DNA from: a virus
IMG/VR virus record: IMGVR_UViG_3300032223_002580
Location: 1 to 47,413 of that record
Strand: one strand, 5' to 3'
DNA length: 47,413 nt
A program made the position numbers and the translations under genes. This document shows positions 15,257 to 23,746 of this stretch, piece after piece; position 1 is the first letter of the stretch, and each line of letters starts with the position of its first letter. A model generated the notes under the pieces. That model was not told the origin of the DNA and did not search any database. It saw nothing but the letters and a program-made list of their open reading frames with translations.

Positions 15257-15826
15257 ATGATTAATCTTAATGATATAAACTTATCATATATTATAGCATC
15301 ACCTGAAATTGAAGGGTTGAGTCAAACTGAAAATATACATAGAAATAACACATTTATAAATATGTTATATTCTTTAAATTATTCTATTATTCCAATTTGG
15401 GGATTTCAAAATGCTATTTATGAAAAATATTATATCGCTATTAGCAGCGAAGATAATGATATTTTTGAAAAAGAAACTAGATTAATTATCAATCAATTTT
15501 GTTTTAATGAAATAATAGTTAAATTTAAAGGTGAATCTTTATTAACAAGAATTTTATGGAATAGTGAAAAATTTCCAATAGAAGTTAAATACTATGATAA
15601 TAGTATGGATAAAAAAGTATTTATTCATGAAGGTGTTACATTTACTTTAAATGAACAGAAAAGATATTACTTTCCTTCAAAAAAAGAACATTTAAAAGAA
15701 GGTATGTTAATTGAATATTTTAATAATAACTTATGGACACAAAAAAAAATCAATAATTTAGATTTAGAATATGAAAAAATGTATAAATTATTAATGAAAT
15801 ATGAAAAAATAAGGATTAATTATTAA
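15257..15826 (+). CDS. Hypothetical protein, possibly DUF3293-like (189 aa)
   Basis: The first 100 residues (IIASPEI, NNTFINMLYSLNYSIIPIWGF, then YIAISSED and INQFCFNEIIVKF) follow the order of the small DUF3293 domain: a first strand, a helix after Asn-rich turns, a GxxxxxxEK-type strand and a QxA/F helix. The match is weak. The remainder is Lys-rich. Its last base overlaps the first base of the next gene (TAATG-type junction), so the two are translationally coupled. Confidence 0.5.
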   Translation: MINLNDINLSYIIASPEIEGLSQTENIHRNNTFINMLYSLNYSIIPIWGFQNAIYEKYYIAISSEDNDIFEKETRLIINQFCFNEIIVKFKGESLLTRILWNSEKFPIEVKYYDNSMDKKVFIHEGVTFTLNEQKRYYFPSKKEHLKEGMLIEYFNNNLWTQKKINNLDLEYEKMYKLLMKYEKIRINY

Positions 15827-17811
15827 TGAAATGGATTAAATATTTTATAAATGAAGATAAACAAAATCCAAAAGAAATTGCTGATAAATATTTTAAAGAT
15901 ATACCAACAGATATATTAAGTAAATTTGTTGAGGCTGATCCAACTTCTATTATAAAAAATAATAAAGTTAAAAAAATTGGTTCTTATGTTAAATTTTTAG
16001 TTAAAATTTATAGAAATAAATCTTTATTATTAGAAGATTTACCAAGAGCAAAACAATATTTAACAATTTATAATAATAATAAATCTAATTTAAAGGATAA
16101 AGATATACTTAAATTTAATTCATTGTCAGATTTAGGTAAAGCAGTAAGGCAATATTTAGATATTGAATCCGGTGAATTAACACCATTTTTAAAAGAATTA
16201 CCAGAAAATTCATATAAACTATTATTTGAAAATGATAATTGGCGAGTTTATAAACCATTAACAGAACAAGCAGCTGCAGTATTAGGAATTGGAACTTCAT
16301 GGTGTACATCATGGGGAAAATATGCTGTTGAAAAAAATAAACAATCATTAACAAGTCAGTTTTACAAATACAAAAATAATCTATTAGTATTTGTAGATAA
16401 CAATATAGATAAATCGGAATGGCAATTAGATTTAAATACTAAACAATTTAACGATAAGTGGGATAAAAATAGATTCGATAATGCATTGCCAGAATTATTA
16501 GATAATAATATTGATTTATGTTATGTTATATTTCCATACTTAAAAGATTTAGAAAATACAGATAATCTATCTTCTGCAAGTAAATATTTATATTTATATC
16601 CAGAAAAAATTCATAATATAGTTAAAGAAAAAATATCTTCTACATTACCAATCAATATTTTTAAAAAATTTAGTGTAATATGGAATAGTGAATCCTCAGA
16701 TGAGGATAAATCACTTAATTTATTACGTCTATTGAATATATCAAATATAATAAAAGATGAATTTGAAGATGAAGCTGCTGCTTTTGTTGAGTTTTATAAA
16801 AAAAGCGATCATATTGAATTTAAATATAAATTATTAAAAAAACAATTAAGAAATTGCTATCAATTACAAGACTATTTAAATTATTGTAATAATCCTATGT
16901 GGAATGATACTCTTTGGGAGAGCAGTGATATTAATATTAGTGATATAATAACTGAAAAAGAATTATTCGGAAAAGGTTTATTTGATGATTTAAAAAATAT
17001 AAATTTAGAGTGGATAAACACTTATGATAAATTAAAAAAATATTTAACAGAAGAACAATATAAAAAATTAATTAACATATGTTATGATAAATATATGGAA
17101 GAATATAATTCTAAAATAGAAGATTTCGCAAAAAGTATTGGTAATAAAGTTACTAATATCATTGAGAACAGTACAAATTATCATAGTACATATTCTAATT
17201 TATACATAAATGAGGATATTTTCTTAAATTCCTTATTAGCACTTTATATTTATAAAAGTCAAAGAGTAAATGAAAGTGATGTAAATTTAGAAGATGTCAT
17301 AGATTATATTTTTAATGATAATGATATACCAAGTGATAATGATAGTTTTACAGATACGGTATATAAAGATTTTGAATTTGATAATACCGAAGTTTTACAT
17401 GAAACACAAGTATCAGCTTATGATTTAATTGTAGATAGAAAAGATGAACTAACAGAATTAAATAAAACTGATGAAGAAAGAGAATCTGAAAAACAAGAAG
17501 AATTAAGAAAAATTGAAGAATTAAAGCAAAAAACATTAAAAGAATTTGAAATTTCTTTAAATAAATTAGGTTTTAAAAACTGGCATTTAGAAACAGATGA
17601 TTATATTATTGATATTGATAAAAATAAATTTAATCCAAGTTTAGATTATTCATATGGCTCTTTTTGGGCGAAAGTTGTATATAAAAACAACAATGAAATA
17701 AGAGAAGGATTTGTTAGTGATTATTATCTTAATAATGTTATAGCAAAAGAACTTGACAAAAAAATAATAACAGAATATTATGTTTTTAGACAAAAATTAT
17801 GGATTAAATGA
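15826..17811 (+). CDS. Large phage protein with T-x-WCT motif (661 aa)
   Basis: A segment at about residues 130-215 carries a motif widespread in large phages: NWRVYKPLTEQAA, then GTSWCTSWGKY, a beta segment LLVFVDNN and a WQLDLNTKQFNDK strand. The rest is charged, mostly helical, and includes a coiled-coil-like stretch near 545-585 (EERESEKQEELRKIEELK). I know of no established function for the WCT domain. The size and charge do not suggest a membrane protein. It is coupled to the upstream gene by a 1-base overlap. Confidence 0.6.
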   Translation: MKWIKYFINEDKQNPKEIADKYFKDIPTDILSKFVEADPTSIIKNNKVKKIGSYVKFLVKIYRNKSLLLEDLPRAKQYLTIYNNNKSNLKDKDILKFNSLSDLGKAVRQYLDIESGELTPFLKELPENSYKLLFENDNWRVYKPLTEQAAAVLGIGTSWCTSWGKYAVEKNKQSLTSQFYKYKNNLLVFVDNNIDKSEWQLDLNTKQFNDKWDKNRFDNALPELLDNNIDLCYVIFPYLKDLENTDNLSSASKYLYLYPEKIHNIVKEKISSTLPINIFKKFSVIWNSESSDEDKSLNLLRLLNISNIIKDEFEDEAAAFVEFYKKSDHIEFKYKLLKKQLRNCYQLQDYLNYCNNPMWNDTLWESSDINISDIITEKELFGKGLFDDLKNINLEWINTYDKLKKYLTEEQYKKLINICYDKYMEEYNSKIEDFAKSIGNKVTNIIENSTNYHSTYSNLYINEDIFLNSLLALYIYKSQRVNESDVNLEDVIDYIFNDNDIPSDNDSFTDTVYKDFEFDNTEVLHETQVSAYDLIVDRKDELTELNKTDEERESEKQEELRKIEELKQKTLKEFEISLNKLGFKNWHLETDDYIIDIDKNKFNPSLDYSYGSFWAKVVYKNNNEIREGFVSDYYLNNVIAKELDKKIITEYYVFRQKLWIK

Positions 17812-17853
17812 TTTTCTATGGAAGGAGAGGTGAAGTTTTTTAATATATAATTT

Positions 17854-18810
17854 ATGAATAAAGATAAAAATTTCAATAAATTTATTGAAAGGGCTAAAAA
17901 AATACATGATAATTATTATACTTATGTTAATAATTATTCTAATGCCAGAACAAATATAACTATAATTTGCCCAATACATGGTGAATTTCAACAACGACCA
18001 GATAATCATTTACAAGGTAAAGGTTGTAAATTATGTGGACTAAATAAACTAAAAATCTTATTTACAAAATCAAAAGAACAATTTGTAAATGAATCTAATT
18101 TAATACACAATAATAAATATGATTATTCGAAATCAGAATATATTAATGACTCAACAAAATTAACTATAATATGTCCTATACACGGTGATTTTTACCAAAA
18201 ACCAAATGATCATTTACAAGGTGCTGGATGCCACGATTGTAAAAGTGGAAAATTTGCTAATTCTATGAATATGAAATATAGTAAAATATTTATAGAAAAA
18301 GCAAGACAAATACATGATAATAGATTTGATTATTCAAAAGTTAAGTATAATAGAATGAAAGATAAGGTAATTATTATATGCAATAAACACGGAGATTTTG
18401 AACAATTGCCTTATAATCATTTGATGGGTAATGGGTGTCCAATTTGTAAAAATTCGATTGGTGAAAACAAAATAGAAAGTTTTTTGAAAAAAAATAATTT
18501 TTTATTTGAAAGAGAAAAAACATTTGATGATTGTAAAAATAAGGAAAAATTACCATTTGATTTTTATTTATCGGATATAAACACAATAATTGAATTTGAT
18601 GGTGAACAACATTTTAAACCTATGGGTTATTTTGGTGGATTAAAAAAATTGTTATATACGCAACAAAATGATAAAATAAAAAACGAATATTGTAAAAATA
18701 ACAATATTCGTTTAATAAGAATTCCTTATTATGAAATAAATAATATTGAAAAAATACTTTATGAATATTTATTCAATCTTCCTATTTTTGGTAATACTAA
18801 ATTAATATGA
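17854..18810 (+). CDS. Vsr-like (EDxHD) homing endonuclease with three zinc-ribbon repeats (318 aa)
   Basis: This mobile-intron-type endonuclease would cut phage DNA at a specific site and spread its own gene. Three repeats of about 65 residues each hold HDN-YDYS-like segments and CPIHGEF/CPIHGDF with a following C-x-x-C (zinc-binding, DUF723-like). The C-terminal nuclease core shows GENKIESFL, LPFDFYL and IIEFDGEQHF, as in the Vsr-type homing enzymes. It overlaps the convergent glycosyltransferase gene by 52 bases at the 3' end, so its insertion point was at the end of that gene. Confidence 0.85.
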   Translation: MNKDKNFNKFIERAKKIHDNYYTYVNNYSNARTNITIICPIHGEFQQRPDNHLQGKGCKLCGLNKLKILFTKSKEQFVNESNLIHNNKYDYSKSEYINDSTKLTIICPIHGDFYQKPNDHLQGAGCHDCKSGKFANSMNMKYSKIFIEKARQIHDNRFDYSKVKYNRMKDKVIIICNKHGDFEQLPYNHLMGNGCPICKNSIGENKIESFLKKNNFLFEREKTFDDCKNKEKLPFDFYLSDINTIIEFDGEQHFKPMGYFGGLKKLLYTQQNDKIKNEYCKNNNIRLIRIPYYEINNIEKILYEYLFNLPIFGNTKLI

Positions 18811-19523
18811 TTTTGTAATTGTTGCTTAGAAGCATTACTAAAATGATTTAAAATTTCCATATTTCTTTGATATAATTTCATATCAATTTTAGATTTCTCA
18901 TGATAAAAATGATAACATTTATTAGGCAATGTTGTGTGAGTTAAAAAATTTTTAACCATTACATCTAAATAGTTATCTTCTGCTCCCCATCCTATAAAAT
19001 CCTCATTATGCCCGCCTATTTTATAAAATGCCTCTTTTTTCATCATGAAAATACCACCCATCATAGGAACTTTTTGTATATCATCAGCTGCTTCTCCTCT
19101 ACCAATTCTATTAATCTGTAAAATAGAATTTAAATCCATCATTCCTTCTTGTGTTGTTAAATCTATTACTGAATTATATGGATTAACACAATCATAAAAA
19201 TCTAATGTTTGTACTGCTTGTAAAAATGCTTGTGGATGCATTACTAAATCAGAATCACCATATATTATAATTGGAGTATCACAGTATCGTAAAGCAACAT
19301 TAAATGCCCATGCTTTATTAAAAGGAAGATCGGTTTTTAAAAAAATATGTTTTGCTCTTAAATTAAGTTCAGATATTCTTGATTTTTTATCTTGTTCAAC
19401 TATAACAACATTTAAACCTTGAAATGGAGTAAGCCACTCTAAAACTCTTTTTAGATTATGAAGGCGGTCTGCCTTATGTTGATATGCAATTACATATGTT
19501 ATCTTTGGTATATTTTGTAACAT
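18759..19523 (-). CDS. GT-A fold glycosyltransferase (254 aa)
   Basis: This is an inverting, metal-dependent sugar transferase by motif. The nucleotide-sugar site is YGDSDLV (DxD at 90-92), preceded by LPFNKAWAFNVAL, and the acceptor site is GGIFMMKKEAFYKIGG...GWGAEDNYL (about 156-186), as in chondroitin synthase-like and galactosyltransferase C-terminal families. In a phage it could glycosylate modified DNA bases, virion proteins or host surface glycans. No nucleotide-modifying partner is visible nearby. There is no membrane segment, so it acts in the cytoplasm. Confidence 0.85.
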   Translation of the reverse strand: MLQNIPKITYVIAYQHKADRLHNLKRVLEWLTPFQGLNVVIVEQDKKSRISELNLRAKHIFLKTDLPFNKAWAFNVALRYCDTPIIIYGDSDLVMHPQAFLQAVQTLDFYDCVNPYNSVIDLTTQEGMMDLNSILQINRIGRGEAADDIQKVPMMGGIFMMKKEAFYKIGGHNEDFIGWGAEDNYLDVMVKNFLTHTTLPNKCYHFYHEKSKIDMKLYQRNMEILNHFSNASKQQLQNHINLVLPKIGRLNKYS

Positions 19524-19562
19524 TATTTTTTTATTTTTATATTAAACAAAAATAAAAAGGTT

Positions 19563-19588
19563 TAAAAAAACCACCATTTCTGGTGGTT
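19563..19588 (-). terminator. Hairpin terminator with T-run
   Basis: On the minus strand AACCACCA-GAAA-TGGTGGTT forms an 8-bp stem with a 4-base loop, followed by seven T residues. It ends the unit of the small gene at 19593-19775, before the glycosyltransferase gene. Confidence 0.8.
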
Positions 19589-19592
19589 AAAA

Positions 19593-19775
19593 TTAACTTT
19601 TAATAAGGCCGGGATTGGAATATCCTTTTTGTTGTACTATCTCTAACAATTGTTCGGGAGTTAATTGAGTTTTGTCCCAACCTTTTTTCCTCGCATATTC
19701 AGATATAAATTTTTCTCTTAACATCGATAAATCTTCTTTTGCAAGATTATTTGTAGTTTTAATTAGATTTTCCAT
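19593..19775 (-). CDS. Small conserved-looking phage protein (60 aa)
   Basis: The protein is helical: KTTNNLAKEDLSMLREKFISEYARKKGW then LTPEQLLEIVQQKGY and a PGLI turn. This looks like a helical hairpin with a final conserved motif. Its strong Lys/Glu patterning and well-placed terminator support a real gene. Function unknown. A TATATA-rich stretch lies just upstream of its start. Confidence 0.65.
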   Translation of the reverse strand: MENLIKTTNNLAKEDLSMLREKFISEYARKKGWDKTQLTPEQLLEIVQQKGYSNPGLIKS

Positions 19776-19820
19776 TTTTATTTTTATTTTATATATTAAA
19801 ATAAAATATACTCATTTTCT

Positions 19821-19850
19821 TTGTGTTGTTGTTTATTTTTATTACATTTG
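19821..19850 (+). promoter_or_regulatory. Bacteroidota-type promoter for the 2H phosphoesterase gene
   Basis: TTTG (19820-19823), a 19-nt spacer and TACATTTG (19843-19850) fit the TTTG-N19-TAnnTTTG consensus. The start codon at 19883 is 32 bases downstream, so this gene has a short leader, unlike the nearly leaderless genes elsewhere in the window. Confidence 0.72.
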
Positions 19851-19882
19851 TAATAGTTTTTGTAAAATTAAATTTTTTTTAA

Positions 19883-20512
19883 ATGGTAATCGAGTGTAAA
19901 GGGAAAATTCTTTTTCAACCAGAAAATAAAACGAAAAAACATGAAAAACAAGATTGGAAAAAAGTAGCCATGATAATTCTTGATTGTGATTTAGATAAGT
20001 ATTATGCATGGTTTCTTAGTAATAGATTTAATTTAGAGTTTGTAAAACCTTTAAGAGGAGGACATGTGACTTTTATATCTGAAAGAATCAGTAATGAAAA
20101 ATTTAATAAACTTGCTAAAAAATATAATGGTAAAGAAATCACTTTTTTCTACGAAATTGAACCTAGAACTAACATAAAACATTGGTGGTTAAGGATACAT
20201 AGTCCAGAAGCTCAAGCAATAAGACAAGAAATCGGTTTAAATAAAGAACCATATTTTGGTTTACACTTAACTATTGGTTATATGAATGAAAAAAATATGG
20301 AACATTCTGAATATATTTTTAATTCTATTAAAATGTTTAATTTAATTAGTTCAGAGCCAAGAAAAGAGTTAGAAAAACATAAAATAATTAAAGCTGTTTA
20401 TACAAAAAATTCTTTCATAAAGTCAAACGAAGAATTTGAGTTTAATGGTAAAATGGTTTATTATAAAAATGGTCATTATTGTGATAATAAAACAAAGTTA
20501 AATAATTTATGA
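19883..20512 (+). CDS. 2H phosphoesterase-like protein (209 aa)
   Basis: Two H-x-T motifs, GGHVTF (His61) and GLHLTIGY (His128), spaced 67 residues apart, are the catalytic signature of 2H phosphoesterases (LigT, CPDase, and phage anti-CBASS enzymes of the Acb1 type). These enzymes cleave 2',3'-cyclic phosphates or cyclic oligonucleotides. The separate strong host-type promoter suggests early expression, fitting a counter-defence or RNA-repair role, which is inference. The C-terminus is Lys-rich. It overlaps the next gene by four bases (ATGA). Confidence 0.75.
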   Translation: MVIECKGKILFQPENKTKKHEKQDWKKVAMIILDCDLDKYYAWFLSNRFNLEFVKPLRGGHVTFISERISNEKFNKLAKKYNGKEITFFYEIEPRTNIKHWWLRIHSPEAQAIRQEIGLNKEPYFGLHLTIGYMNEKNMEHSEYIFNSIKMFNLISSEPRKELEKHKIIKAVYTKNSFIKSNEEFEFNGKMVYYKNGHYCDNKTKLNNL

Positions 20513-20811
20513 TATTAAAAATTAATTTCATCAAAAGAATCAATGGTGATGTTGAAGTTAAAAAGGTTAAAAAAGTTAAAATAGAAAGTATTAAACCAAG
20601 ATTTAATTGGAGTATTCGTCATTCATCATATGTTAAAATATATGATGAATTTCATTATAAACATTATTCAATAGGCACTGGACATCAAAAAGTTTATTTT
20701 TTTAACACAGAAATTACATATATTTATTATGATAAAATGGAATATGAAGAGTTAGTAAAAATAACTCAACCATTTATTCGTGATATAAAAATAAAAGAAA
20801 TTTTAAGTTAA
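20509..20811 (+). CDS. Hypothetical basic protein (100 aa)
   Basis: This 100-residue protein has a basic repeat (EVKKVKKVKI) followed by a beta-rich Tyr/His-rich middle part (SIRHSSYVKIYDEFHYKHYSI, which exceeds a usual strand). It is coupled to the phosphoesterase by a 4-base overlap. Its last six codons lie within the arm of a 72-bp palindrome. No family recognised. Confidence 0.6.
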   Translation: MILKINFIKRINGDVEVKKVKKVKIESIKPRFNWSIRHSSYVKIYDEFHYKHYSIGTGHQKVYFFNTEITYIYYDKMEYEELVKITQPFIRDIKIKEILS

Positions 20812-20865
20812 AATAAAAATTGAAGCAATTTTGCTTCAATTTTTATTTTAACTTAAAATTTCTTT
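20794..20865. terminator. 72-bp perfect palindrome between convergent genes
   Basis: A 35-bp stem without mismatch and with a 2-base loop spans 20794-20865, centred at 20829.5. It holds the last codons and stop of the plus-strand gene ending at 20811 and reaches the stop codon of the minus-strand gene at 20864. Both transcripts would end in a stem followed by U-rich sequence. The length far exceeds an ordinary terminator. Confidence 0.85.
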
Positions 20866-21559
20866 AAACACTCCATGTGTATACTTCATTACCGCCTGTT
20901 ACTGGTCCAAGAGGTGCGTAATTTACAACAAGTGTATAGTTATTTAAACCACCGGAAAAAGTATTGCCCATAGTTGATGATGTTGCGAAACTTGAACCAC
21001 CTTGTGTTATGGTGTTGCTTATTGTAACACCATTATTTAAATTACCAGTATTTGTCGGCGCTGTAAATATTAAACTATTACCACTTGCAACAACTGTATA
21101 ATTAGCAGCAGCACCAGTAAAGTTTGTTGCACTCGCACTACCAATTATAGCTGCTAAAAAGTTTGAAATAGTTGGCGCCAATGAAGCTGAAGAAGTTGCG
21201 TTAATTACGTTAACACCTTTAAGTTGCATTAAAAGATTACTTGTGTTTGAAACAGTTCCAGTAAATGTATAAGTTAAAGTTGGTTGTGTATAAGTTGTAG
21301 TAGAAGCTGTTCCTAATGTTCCTACAGTAAGCTTTATAAGGTCATAAGGTAATTCTTCACCAACAGTATTTGGATTAAAATTATACAATCCTTGGTAAGA
21401 ATTGCTATTAGTTACACTAACAACGATTGAATTTGAAAAACCATCAATTGAAAAAGTAGCTGTTGTAGCAGTGCTTCTCAATTTAAAATAAGTTAATGAC
21501 ATACTCAATGTAGGTCCAGCATAAGTTAAATTATCAATATTGAAATAAGGTCTTGACAT
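20864..21559 (-). CDS. Probable virion surface protein (231 aa)
   Basis: The composition is Ser/Thr/Asn/Gly-rich with few charged residues, and alternating short beta-type strands, as in phage head fibre, decoration or tail-fibre proteins. The start (MSRPYFNIDNLTYAGPTLS) parallels that of the next gene (MSLPLYLINSMTYSGGTVS), so the two are paralogues. A late-promoter-like element lies 20 nt upstream. There is no signal peptide or membrane segment. The exact position in the virion cannot be read from sequence. Confidence 0.65.
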   Translation of the reverse strand: MSRPYFNIDNLTYAGPTLSMSLTYFKLRSTATTATFSIDGFSNSIVVSVTNSNSYQGLYNFNPNTVGEELPYDLIKLTVGTLGTASTTTYTQPTLTYTFTGTVSNTSNLLMQLKGVNVINATSSASLAPTISNFLAAIIGSASATNFTGAAANYTVVASGNSLIFTAPTNTGNLNNGVTISNTITQGGSSFATSSTMGNTFSGGLNNYTLVVNYAPLGPVTGGNEVYTWSV

Positions 21560-21579
21560 AGTAAAATTTATTATTTTGT

Positions 21580-21595
21580 TATAGTATATATATTA
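21580..21595 (-). promoter_or_regulatory. TATATAC-type element, candidate late promoter
   Basis: On the minus strand TAATATATATACTATA ends 20 nt before the start codon at 21559. Nearly the same element at the same distance precedes the capsid, protease and 45143 genes. Confidence 0.5.
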
Positions 21596-21621
21596 TTTTA
21601 AAAATCAATTTTTTCATTATT

Positions 21622-22038
21622 TTATGTTGTAAAAATATAGTTTCGAACAACTCTATTTACTTGGTATAAAGTTCCATAATTTCCGGTATTATAAATATTT
21701 GTTGTATAAGGATATCCACCATTATTCAACGAAGAACCACCGGTAATTCCAAAAAATTGTGGTGTATCAATTGGGTAATTTGTATATGGAGATTTTAAAT
21801 ATGAAAAAGTTAAATTATATGTAGTGGAAGCAGAGACACTCATAGCAAATGAATATGTTGCGTTTAGATTGAATGATTGTGTGTATGAAAGAGTTACACC
21901 TGTATAAAAACCTGAAATACTAATTAAAGCATTTGAACTAGTTAAAACACCACATAAAAAATTTGAATAATTGGCATTTAATGATACAGTGCCACCTGAA
22001 TAAGTCATTGAATTTATAAGATAAAGTGGTAAAGACAT
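21622..22038 (-). CDS. Probable virion surface protein, shorter paralogue (138 aa)
   Basis: This protein shares the opening M-S-x-P-x-Y-x-I-x-x-x-T-Y-x-G plan and the ISGF segment with the protein encoded at 20864-21559 and has the same Ser/Thr/Tyr-rich beta composition. It ends in a short charged piece (YQVNRVVRNYIF). The element TTAATATATATAATA lies 14 nt upstream of the start. Likely a second copy or domain of a virion fibre or decoration protein. Confidence 0.6.
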   Translation of the reverse strand: MSLPLYLINSMTYSGGTVSLNANYSNFLCGVLTSSNALISISGFYTGVTLSYTQSFNLNATYSFAMSVSASTTYNLTFSYLKSPYTNYPIDTPQFFGITGGSSLNNGGYPYTTNIYNTGNYGTLYQVNRVVRNYIFTT

Positions 22039-22044
22039 ATTTTA

Positions 22045-22799
22045 TTACTTTTTATTATATATATTAATTATAAAATAACAATTATATTGATCTATTCCAT
22101 CTTGTCCACATCCAAATACCCTATAATTGCCAATTTCATGCATTATTTCAACCTCTGTTTTTAGTGGATCATAACCCATTTTAATTAATTTAGACTTATT
22201 AAAATTAAACCTATGTTTTCTAATACCATTAACAACCCACCAATAATTTATCATTGATCTTTTTTCGAAATTAAAACCGAGTGTTTTGTATATACTACCA
22301 GTGAATAATGAAATATCGGCATATGATATTATTTCGTTTATATCTAAATGTGTTCTAATAAAATATTTAAATAATTTACTAGCAGAACCTATAATATAAT
22401 AATTTATTTTATTGCAAAATCTTATTAATTCATATTCTCTTTTACCATTTGTAGCTCTAAATCCAAATGACATTAAGCTAACTAATTCATTATTATAATA
22501 TAAACCAATTGATTCTGAAAATCTAGTGTATCCTTGTATATGATTTTTGTTTAAGAAATTAGAAGTATCTTCATTATTTACGGGTTTTATTACGCATTTC
22601 CACATTCACATTTAATATAATAATTTATATTATTAACCCAATGCCATATTTTCTGAACAAATGTTATATCAAGTTCTTTATTGAATAATTCTATTTCTTC
22701 GTATATTTTTACGAAATTATTTTTAAAATAACTTTCTCTTAATCTAACCGAATAACCACATAATATATCATCTATTATTTTTTCCCTATTAAGCAGCAT
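22045..22799 (-). pseudogene. Remnant of a homing endonuclease: N-terminal piece plus GNAT-like C-terminal domain
   Basis: Two overlapping frames remain. 22590-22799 (69 aa) gives an N-terminal part with a final CECGN, like the start of related enzymes. 22045-22605 (186 aa) gives the complete C-terminal domain: NHIQGYTRF, ELVSLMSFGFR, YELIRFCNK, IISYADISLF, TLGF, KTEVEIMHE and a final CGQ. The same domain ends the intact enzymes at 28013, 36400 and 41855. The nuclease core and zinc region are missing, joined by a deletion and a frame change at about 22600. The 186-residue piece has its own ATG and could still fold by itself. It lies directly next to an intact Vsr-like homing gene. Confidence 0.75.
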
Positions 22800-23663
22800 T
22801 TATAATAAAGATTGTATTTTATTTAAAATAATTTCTTCTATTATTTCAATATCATAATATGGTATTCTTAATAAATTTATATTTTTTTCAGATGACCATA
22901 TATTTTTTATTTCATCATTTTTTTGTATAATATTAAATTGTTCTTCGCCACCAAAATAATCAATAGATTGAAAATGTTGAATTCCATCAAATTCAACAGC
23001 TAAATTTAATTCTGGAATAAAAAAATCATAATAATATATTTTATTATCAATTTCTATTTTAGATTCTGGTATATAATATATTTTCAAATAATCTAAAATA
23101 TTATAAATTGCCCGTTCCCCTTTAGATGATGCGCAATGTGGACACCCACAACCCATGTGTAAAATATAATTAGGTTTAGTATACCATTTGTTATTGCATA
23201 TTAAGCATTTATGTTCAACTTTTGTAAAAGAATTTTTATACTCACCTATTAATTCAATATCTTTTGGTAATTTGTTTATATAATCTTTATTACTAATTTT
23301 TTTACCAGAACAAAATGGACAACCGTATATTGAATTTTTAATACTTTTTGGATTTGATATAAAAGTATTTTCACATGTTAAACACTTATGTTTAATCTTT
23401 TTTTTGAAATTATAAAATTGTTCTAAGATTATTAAGTTTTTATTTTTAATGGAATTTTTATAATTATTTAATCTATCTATACAATTGCATTTTAATTTAT
23501 TAAATTCTTTTGGTTTTTTCTTAAAAATTTTTTCACAAGTTTTACATTTAAATTTTATTGAAGTAGATGCATTTATATAATTATCGACTCTTATAAAATT
23601 TGAATTTTTAATTTTGAAATCAAATTGATCATTTGTTATTTTAGTGCCTAATTTACTATACAT
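22800..23663 (-). CDS. Vsr-like homing endonuclease with zinc ribbons (287 aa)
   Basis: Six Cys pairs (CKTC, CNC, CLTC, CPFC, CLIC, CPHC) form three zinc ribbons over residues 40-175. The nuclease core follows: KGERAIYNIL, YYYDFFIPELNLAVEFDGIQHF, and a C-terminal YFGGEEQFN segment. The order is that of EDxHD homing enzymes. It should cut a target in a late gene and promote its own transfer. The remnant at 5126-5281 comes from a close relative. It is followed at its end by a homing-gene remnant, and lies between capsid and fibre-like genes. Confidence 0.87.
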   Translation of the reverse strand: MYSKLGTKITNDQFDFKIKNSNFIRVDNYINASTSIKFKCKTCEKIFKKKPKEFNKLKCNCIDRLNNYKNSIKNKNLIILEQFYNFKKKIKHKCLTCENTFISNPKSIKNSIYGCPFCSGKKISNKDYINKLPKDIELIGEYKNSFTKVEHKCLICNNKWYTKPNYILHMGCGCPHCASSKGERAIYNILDYLKIYYIPESKIEIDNKIYYYDFFIPELNLAVEFDGIQHFQSIDYFGGEEQFNIIQKNDEIKNIWSSEKNINLLRIPYYDIEIIEEIILNKIQSLL

Positions 23664-23690
23664 ATAATTATATATTTAAACTAATAGTTA

Positions 23691-23734
23691 GTTTAACTAA
23701 AAAAGTCCTCAATTGAGGACTTTTTTAGTTAAAC
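23691..23734. terminator. 44-bp perfect palindrome after the capsid gene
   Basis: Positions 23691-23734 form a perfect palindrome around AATT at the centre (CAATTG at 23710-23715), with A- and T-runs in the arms. It lies 13 bases past the stop codon of the capsid gene and upstream of the homing gene at 23663, so it should end capsid transcripts. Confidence 0.85.
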
Positions 23735-23746
23735 ATTAGTTAAATA

